NCBI GenBank assembly: GCA_026075535.2
Contig: AP026540.1
Span: 13,745,480 to 13,809,479 of the forward strand
Source: Tricholoma matsutake
Lineage: Eukaryota; Basidiomycota; Agaricomycetes; Agaricales; Tricholomataceae
Direction of reading: 5' to 3'
DNA: 64,000 bases
The number at the start of each line of letters is the position of its first letter. Position 1 is the first letter of the stretch. Under the pieces are notes generated by a model, which had not been told where the DNA came from, made no database searches, and saw only the letters and a program-made list of their open reading frames with translations. Shown here in pieces: positions 56,442 to 64,000 of the stretch. The position numbers were made by a program, and so were the translations under genes.

Positions 56442-59181
56442 TCATTCCTCCTCCTCCTCCTCTTCCTCCTCGTACTCTTCTGCCATAGCGACTGCGCGAA
56501 CTCCCATGATAATGGGTTCCCTGTTCCATGTGCTGCTATTGACTGCGATTTGCGGACACGCAACGTGTTTGGAACCGATTGGGTGCATCGTCCAATTTTT
56601 ACCTGACATCTTGCTCGTAGCCCACATTCTATCACTTCCACCATGCGGCAACCATTTCAATTTCTTGAATTCGCGGAGAACCCCTGCCCGGACTACCTTG
56701 GCATCGTTCACTGATAATTGCGACATGAGTTTGAACCAGTCGTTGTAGTATGTGGTGTAAGGGAAGTTTTGAAGCTTTCCTCTCTCCTTAGGCGCCGTTC
56801 CCTTGGGCGGAAAGTACCTATCAAACATCGTCGTCGTCCAAGAGTCGCTGGGGACCATGCGTATCTGAATTTTTTCAAATATTCCAGAAAAGTCGGTGGA
56901 TTTGAAGGTTTCCCAGGTCACATTGTGACGCGCCTGATTCGACATAATGATGTGGGAAGGGTCTTTCATTCGGACTCCATTCGGACTGACAGCGAAAATG
57001 TCAAACGGCACTTGCTTCCAAATCCGTGAGACAGCGTCATCCGGAGTGACATCGCCAATCTCATCCTCCTCCTGATCAAACCGAGCTTCATCGACATCAT
57101 GCCCTGTTTCTTGACCTACTGGCCGTAAAGTAATACCGCGATGGGCAAGCTGCAAATCGATGATATCCTCCTCGATGTCGGCATCACGTACAAATTGAAC
57201 GGCAGTGGTCCTTCGGCGCTTGTTAGGAATACGGGATGTGTGCGTTATTGTACCCTTTGGTGCCAAGACCCGATCAATCCCTGCGTCGTGCTCGAGGATA
57301 GCCATACTTGTCCGACCATATATCCCGGCTAAATGTAGCTCATCGACCCTGGTGGACATGGCCAATGGAACACGCCACGATTCATGTACTCTATCCTCCA
57401 TGATATCGCCAAGGAAAAATATGCCACGATTATATCCAACTGGGACAGTGTCCTCGGCATCACTATCGTCAGAGTCCTGATCAGACTCGTTGCTTCCCGC
57501 ATGTTGGCAGCAAGCGTCTGCTAATGACTTGTATTGTTGCGCACCCTCAGGTCGAAAATTCAATGCGTTGAGCATCCAGATGCCCACTGCACCCAAGACG
57601 AGACTCGACCGTAAAGCCCCCCCCTCAACTCCAGCCCTCAGCCTGTTATCGAACACATAGCGGAGAGCAGACAGCCGCACGAATTTGAACGCCCTATGAA
57701 TGATGAGGTTAGGTAGTAAATAAAAATTAAATGAATGGTTACTGACCACCACAAAGCAACAGGAATGGCGACCAGCGAATTCGACAGTAGTTGGCGTGAT
57801 ATTGTGGCAAGGACGTTCGGCGCTTCGGAAAGTGCAACCCGGATCTCAAAACGCGCACAGCCTTCATTGGGAGCTCGCTCGCCATCCCCCATACACTGGC
57901 CAAACATGGCGCTCATGGTGGTCACATCATTAATTAGCTTCGTCAAACCTGTGGACGGCAAAAGCTCGCTCGCTCTATGCTTGCTGAAGCTCCCGGTGTG
58001 CAGCTGGTAAGTTGGCTCCTTGTCAGTCGTATAGACATTAAGGTAAACAATGCGGTCGGTGTGTCCCTTCCTGCCAGGCGTACAGCGAAATCCAGCGAAT
58101 TCCTTGAACTGCGCAACACGATCAGTGGCAAAATTCCTTTGATCTTCCAGAAGTCGAGAGAGAGAGATTGGATCAATCTCAGCCTGTTTGGGCAGCCCAT
58201 AACGCAACAGTCTTGGATGGGCATCATCCAGCCACTGCAGCACATGCTGGGGATGATATATTTCCAGACCCACATCAACATACCAGTCTTGCAAGGTCAT
58301 GTTATCGAAGTCCAGGAAACCTAGCTCCCTCTGAAGGGCTGTCCAGCGCTCTCCCGCATCTGCTGGGTCATGGACCGTAAAACCCTTTGTTCCACGAACT
58401 TCGTGCATGAAATACACATCTTGCAGCTTGGGTATTTGATAGAGGTTGCGTCTCAGAACATAGGCGAACCGGTCTATAACGGTAGGTGGAAGGTCGACCG
58501 TTCCAAAGTGTAGCTTTCCATGACGGTCGCGAGCATTGGCCAAAGCTGCACTATATGAGGGTGGCCAATGGGATAATCTCCATGCACAAACAGCTTGTAC
58601 GGCAGGACGTATGCCTTCGTTGTATATCCTGGCGAGGGTTGCAGCTGGAATTGAGCGGTCGCGGCTGCCCGCTACGTAAAGCCGAGGAAACATCATCCTT
58701 GTTACGTGGCGTAGATTAGCTTTACCCAAAGCAATGTTTGGGATCTTGTACAGAGGCACGTCGATCCTTGCACCCTTTAACATTGTTTCAAGTGCTATCC
58801 AAAAATAAATTATTTCCCACTGACCTGCCCGTCAAATGCTTTGCCAATTAAATGATTGTCGACTTTTAATGTTTCCCTGAATGGTGCAACAGGATAGACA
58901 GAGAATTGCCCACTAAAGGGAAGAGTATTGGTGCAGGACGAAACTGAATCGTAATCTCGGCTTATCGTTAAGGTGCCTGTATCGATCTCCTCCAAACCCT
59001 GTCGTGCATTTACAAACAGGCGATGTTCTATGCCATCGATGTCAGCGCGTCCAGCAAGAACCATGCGACAAAAATCGTGGATAGTGTCGGGACCCGCAAG
59101 AATTCTCGACGCCATGTCGACATAATCCTGAATAGATACTTGATGTTCGGGCAAAGACTCGTCTGGATAGGGCAATACCAT
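56442..59181 (-). CDS. large hypothetical protein (878 aa), telomere-proximal
   Basis: Three exons (58825-59181, 57747-58774, 56442-57693) joined by 50- and 53-nt introns give 878 residues in frame. The ATG at 59179-59181 was chosen as the first in the frame. No known domain is recognised. The first half contains well-structured segments (DVPLYKIPNIALGKANLRHV, HEVRGTKGFTVHDP, RNFATDRVAQFKEFAGFRC). The middle has an acidic Ser/Asp stretch (residues about 500-520) and a basic KRRRTT patch. The protein ends in a run of about 15 mostly Glu residues. It follows the helicase gene on the same strand with about 370 bp between them, so the two may form a subtelomeric gene pair. A role in DNA or chromatin is only a guess. 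Confidence 0.75.
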
Positions 59182-59549
59182 GATAGACAAGTTGAATAGA
59201 TAGTAGAAATTTGTTCAAACACCTCAGGCTATATATGATAATTTCGCTGTGCAGATCCGATTGTTTAGGGTTTAGGGTTGATAACGGATGGTAAATTATC
59301 AGCATATCGAGAACTTGTATTCTCACATATCAGCATCAAGTACAGTCCAAGGCACTTAAATCTCCAGTAGGGAAAGTCGTAAAAAGCCAATCTAGATTTG
59401 AAAGAAAAGGTTGTCGGCCGAATAGTTTGTATATTCTATCCCACTTAAATCTCCGTTAGCGATCTTCGGGTACGCAATCATCAAACTTTTATTTGGACTG
59501 GTCTAATTGATATGATATATCGTATTGCCGAATTACACGTTGCACAAGA
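59182..59549. other. intergenic between helicase and 878-residue gene, with telomere-like word
   Basis: Contains tgtttagggtttagggttg (about 59260-59279), two and a half units of TTTAGGG, about 80 bp upstream of the proposed start of the 878-residue gene. The remainder is AT-rich and holds no gene. Confidence 0.6.
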
Positions 59550-62500
59550 TTAGGCACGGGCCTTAGCTCGACGGCTGCTACCCTTCTTCTTTTGGGGCGT
59601 GGGCAAAGACAGCGCGGTGGCATTTCCTTGCGAAAAAAGCTTACCAAGGGGTGTCTGGCTAGGGTCGAAACCTTTCGTCGCTAGTTTATCTACCTCTGGA
59701 TACGAGCGATGCGTTAGAGGTGCCGATGCGGGTTTGCTTAGCCTGCTACCCGATGGGCCGATCAGCTGCTCTGCTGCTGTTCCAATTTTAGTATACGAAA
59801 ATTTTGTCAATGACAGCTATTGATTACCTTCATCTTCACTGTCGACGTCCATAACTATTCCCGCCCGAGGGCGCTTGGTCCGATTGCGAGAGGGTGAGGA
59901 CAGCGGAGTTGAGTTTGGGGCACGCAAGTGTTTGCCGGCATGGGAGGAGCCGTGCCTCAAACTTGACTCATCCACATTGTCGAGAAAGGACACAGGCGAA
60001 TTGCGACCAGGTTCCCCTTCAGTGATGGGGGAGTCAGGCGGCTGCTCATACCTGCTGAATGGATCGGAGGAGTCGATGTCCAACTCCATGGGACTGAAAG
60101 CGTTCGAGGTACCGAACACATCGTCGGACGTCTGGGACGCCCGTGCGGTGTCAGACATCAGACCTCTGGCCACCATCATGCCGGTGGAGTACTGAGTCGA
60201 AGCAGAAATGGTAGTGGAGGGCTGAGCCATCTGACCGCCGGCAACTGTCGACGAGTTGGGGCCACGCTGAATTTCGGTGGAGACAAGACTACGATGACCT
60301 GCTCCTAGCAGGGTAGGTGTAGTAGGAGAGTTGGACCCCCCAGCCTTGTCCATGGAGGGCTGAGGTGCAGCAGGCGCAAGAGTGGAGTGCTGAGGTGTAG
60401 GCGAAGCAACACTAGGCGTCTTGTACTCCCTTGTCCCGTTAGGCGTCTGACTGCCGGCGACCGCCGGCGGGGCGGAAAGCACAGAAGTTGCACCAACAGC
60501 ATCGTCTTTTGGTGGCATATGTGTCGTGGGGGAGGTGGACGTCTCGGATGCCCGTGCTTCATCTGTGATCTGATCGCCAGTGACGGTTGGCGCAGCTGTG
60601 GTTGGGACAGGGGTAGGCTTCAGAGGAGGGTTGGAACCGTCACTCTTTGCCGACTTTGCCTTGCGCTGAGATTTCTTCGGTTTCTTCGATGTTTGGTCCG
60701 ACTGTAATTGAGGCCCTTCTCCGGTAGGCCCTTCTCCGGTCACATCGTCTGAACCTGTGTCCTCCGGGTTGCGCTGAAACAGTGACCCTAATCGGGGACA
60801 TAAATTTGACATCAGAGGGTAGTTTGTATGTGATTCCTGACACTCACGCATCTTGGGCGTAGCACCTAAGAACGCCTGTTGGATAGCCTCTTTTCCGAAA
60901 GAATTGTTGTTGAGAAAAACGTCCGAAGTATTTTTTGCGATTAGACGGTAAATGTGGACGTGCTTTGGCTGCGGGTATCGTACAACTCGTCCACAGAGTT
61001 GACTATCGTCCTGTGCCGACCACAACGTATCCTGGCATCGTTTGAGGACGTGATACATCAGATAGAGAATGGAGCTCACTATTATGATAAGGATATTTGC
61101 AATATCCAAGTTCAAGCCTGTTGCACCGACATTAGAGAGGAGGAGGACTCGCCCTCCGACGCTAGAGCGAAAAACCTCGAGGACTTTTGCGCGCTGCTTC
61201 TGGGTCATTCCACCATTGTACTCCAATACCTGGATCCCATGCAGGGCTAACACCTTAATTTACAATTTTTAGCTCAGTATGCAAACCCATGCTCAAAGCG
61301 ATTTCATGGCAACTTACCGACTTGATTTGAGGATTGCTCGACGGAAACTCTGAATATATGACAACCTTGTCTGGGTGCAATCCATCCTGACCAGTCCTCC
61401 GCTCAAAATCATTGCACGGCTCAAGGATGTGGCCATCCGAGGCCACTCGAAGAGGGGCAATGTTATCTTCTCTTAGGTGATGGGAGAGGATCTGCACTAA
61501 CGCGTCGAGTTTGACGGATGCTTTAGCCTTCCATTGTTCAATAGTTTTAGGCTCATCCCATTGATGACCTCCCGAGCTACAGCCTGGGTGCAGTAATGAT
61601 CGCCGGGTGTCAATATAAAAGTTCTGAGGTATGAAGTAATCAGTAGAGATGAAGAAGGCTGATATATCTCCCTGGACTAACTTGGCTGCTTCCGAGGCGA
61701 GCTCCAGCGTTGGGGGATTTTAACATCTTGTCCGCCAACTGTTCGAGATTCTCTCGCTCCCACTCGTACAAGTTGAGCAATAATAGGTGTTCGGATGGGG
61801 CTGTGATACCGGAGATGAACTTGCCTTCGTTATCTTTTGAGTTACCTGTCCTGCGCATGACTTTACCCCTGAACTTCTCCCTAATCAACTTCATCCACTT
61901 CAAAGTTACAACCTGCTGCTGAATTTCTGTATTGGCAGGGGTGGCATGTCCCTCGAGAACCCCTCTGACAATTATACCAGCTTGTGAGTTTCCATCTTCA
62001 TCTCGCATCCTTCTATCCTGAGAGCGCGCCCTATTGATGTCGCGACGCATCTCATTGAATGCGTCATTATCTGCCGAGGTAAAGATCCCCAACACTCGCC
62101 CCAGATTCCAGATGTCCTGGTTTAAGAAAATCAGATTCAGTAGTGACAGATCTCGACAACCTCTCACCATGATAGAAGTGGTAATTGGGGTTGCCGTCAT
62201 GGCAACGGGGAGACTCGATTGCGTCGCAAGCGGAAGGATGGCCTGATAGCGCTTGTTGATACTTCGAGCAAAGTGGAACTCATCGCAGCCGAAAACTAGC
62301 CAGTCAGTCCCATACACAGTTGTATGCCGATTATCCCCGGCATTCAACCATGGCGTAGCCGTCGGCTTGCAGGGGTCGTCGTAACTGTATTTCCATGACC
62401 GTGAACCATCGCTCTCAATGGCCTGTGAAAACAAATTAGAATGACAAACTAAACATGAAAAGCATATCTGACCGTGGTGGCCGCTACGACAATTCGCCTG

Positions 62501-63803
62501 GAAGGCTCGTGCTTGCTAGTCGCCCAAACTCCTGTCCACCAAGTCTGTCGCTTCTCCCAAGTTCCTGTGTATGGGAGAATGTCAAAAGATTTCGGGCGCA
62601 GATATCGACGAAGCTCGTTTGTGAACTGAAGCTCGAGAGATTTTGGAACCGTCAGTAAGATTGGCCGCAATGGTATGTTTCCGTCCTTCCCTTGCCACTT
62701 CATGCTCTCTGAAATGATATCAATGATACGATACAAACCCCATTTATAGACGTGATGGCGTACCAAATACGCCAGGGAACTTTTTGTTTTTATGATAGAA
62801 ATCGCGGAAAAAGGTCAAGATTACCACTGCACCAACGAGTTGCAGCGTTTTCCCAACCCCGACCTGATCCATCAACATCAACGGTTCTCCCTTGAACGCC
62901 TGTACAACTATCTTGATGATCCCGACTAATTGATGCCACCGAGGTGACAACAGGCGTAGAGTGGATGCATTGTCAGTCATGTACTCTTGATCAGTCCAGT
63001 AGTTGTGGGCATTGATGTCTATTCTGTCGTTAAAGTCAGGGAGTGCCTTGGTATTCTGAAGACCCAGGAGCGACCAAAGGTCATCCATCGATTTGGTCGA
63101 GAATTCTTCAACTCCTTCCTCCCATTCCACTGGGGGTTCTTGCTCAAAGTCCAGTTCGGGCACATCCGCCGGTTCCCGTTCAACCTGCAAGACTCGTTTG
63201 TGGATTTCGATCCCCAGCGTCTGAATATCGCTCGTTGATGCGAGGTGAGCAAGGGCATCACGGATTGGCTTTGGGAGCCCTGTGAAGTAAATGAGTGACT
63301 TAGCTACAATATGATACTTAAAAACACTCACGCTTTGTTAGATCCTTCCCGTTCTCGTCGAGCCCAAGAGCCGACAACATTCCTTGCAACTGGACCCGCT
63401 TCTCCTCCAACAACTCTAGCGATGCTGTATCTCGATATTTCCCTAGCAGCACAACCAGCTTGTCCATTTTTCGCAAGTAAGCGCGAATTTGTCCAGCGGT
63501 CGCGTTCTCTTGTAACCCTGTCGGACGAATATTCATTATATGAATGCCAGAAACAAATTTGACAACTCTACCTTTCCATACATCCTCCAGATTGTTTCTC
63601 TCCGTCTCGATTCTACTAAAGTCTCGATTTATGGTTTTTCGGTAAGCATTCCACAGGTGTGTCACCAGTTCACTAGCGAATCGTTTCGCCTTTAACTTGA
63701 TGCGATTGGGGTTCGCAGTGTTGACAAGGGCATCAACTCCGAACAAGTCTGTAGCGATAGCAGATGTATGCGAATCGGTGTTCGCGTCTTCTTGTGTCGG
63801 CAA
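59550..63803 (-). CDS. SNF2-family helicase-like protein, telomere-linked
   Basis: Nine exons (63332-63803, 62764-63279, 62473-62708, 61682-62422, 61318-61623, 61080-61253, 60848-61031, 59828-60787, 59550-59776) keep frame and give 1,271 residues. A further 54-nt in-frame intron may lie inside exon 1. SNF2 ATPase motifs appear in order: Walker A DQVGVGKT (about residue 290), Walker B DEFH, motif III MTATPITTS, motif V GATGLNL and motif VI QLCGRVVRYPQPKHVHIYRL. Such motors move along or remodel DNA and chromatin. The last 430 residues are Ser/Pro/Thr-rich with basic patches (KRPRAG, KKKGSSRRAKARA), probably nuclear signals. The start codon is about 48 bp from the telomere, so its promoter must lie partly in telomere repeats. 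RecQ-type telomere-linked helicases are known in other fungi; this one is SNF2-type. Confidence 0.87.
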
Positions 63804-63850
63804 CTTGTCATGCGATCAGTTTCTGCGACATACATCGAAAAGGGTTTAGA
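63804..63850. other. junction between helicase gene and telomere
   Basis: Only 47 bp lie between the proposed helicase ATG and the first clear TTAGGG, ending in aagggtttagaggg, a degenerate telomere unit. No separate promoter element can be distinguished. Confidence 0.6.
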
Positions 63851-64000
63851 GGGTTAGGGTTAGGGTTAGGGTTAGGGTTTAGGGTTTAGGGTTAGGGTTA
63901 GGGTTAGGGTTAGGGTTAGGGTTAGGGTTAGGGTTAGGGTTAGGGTTAGGGTTAGGGTTAGGGTTAGGGTTAGGGTTAGGGTTAGGGTTAGGGTTAGGGT
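63851..64000 (+). repeat. telomere, (TTAGGG)n with two TTTAGGG variants
   Basis: About 25 units of TTAGGG run to the window end in the G-rich 5'-to-3' direction, as at a right chromosome end. Two TTTAGGG variants lie near the inner edge (about 63877-63890), which fits older inner repeats and newer uniform outer repeats. Confidence 0.98.

Noticed and set aside
60387..60707. Plus-strand Arg/Cys-rich frame opposite the helicase tail
   Set aside because: It is a shadow of the low-complexity helicase C-terminus. The minus-strand model splices in frame over nine exons.

Overview
This window looks like the end of a chromosome of a basidiomycete fungus, probably an Agaricomycete. The right edge is an uninterrupted TTAGGG telomere array (63851-64000). 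Genes carry many short introns (about 40-65 nt, GT...AG). The repeat content is typical of mushroom subtelomeres: a Ty1/copia element, a chromodomain Ty3/gypsy element, a LINE fragment, and relics of Spt5-like and Ste6-like genes. No database search was possible, so family assignments rest on motifs read by eye.

Layout, left to right. (1) 1-1953: end of a multi-intron aldehyde dehydrogenase gene, the last ordinary housekeeping gene. (2) 2197-22338: an amplified subtelomeric block. It contains two near-identical copies of a module 'A' facing each other (arms about 7.6 kb; arm positions sum to 22265) around a single module 'B', followed by module 'C' on the minus strand. (3) 22340-45645: a retroelement and relic zone. 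It holds an Spt5-like pseudogene, a gypsy fragment, a complete copia element with 362-bp LTRs and target duplication agtca, a Ste6-like ABC transporter pseudogene, a four-exon gene for a nuclease-like plus kinase protein, a LINE fragment and a chromovirus truncated at its 5' end. (4) 45646-56230: a second block with module C inverted (positions sum to 67983), a truncated B and a third A. (5) 56442-63803: two large minus-strand genes, an unrecognised 878-residue protein and a SNF2-type helicase of about 1,271 residues whose ATG lies about 48 bp from the telomere repeats.

Module A carries three genes: a 654-residue ATP-grasp-like protein with an N-terminal Cys/His cluster, a 168-residue coiled-coil protein, and a divergent 120-residue low-complexity protein. 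The last two share a promoter region with three identical 17-bp palindromes. Module B carries a 596-residue paralogue of the ATP-grasp-like protein. Module C carries a 291-residue BAH-like protein with CxxC pairs. Almost every module joint is an array of one 148/158-bp minisatellite containing the hairpin GGACGTC-CCA-GACGTCC. This points to recombination between minisatellite arrays as the process that copied, inverted and shuffled the modules.

The most unusual content is the modular, minisatellite-bounded, palindromic amplicon with its expanding ATP-grasp-like family, together with the telomere-abutting helicase and its unknown neighbour. The near-perfect inverted repeat should be confirmed by long reads, because fold-back misassembly is a real alternative.
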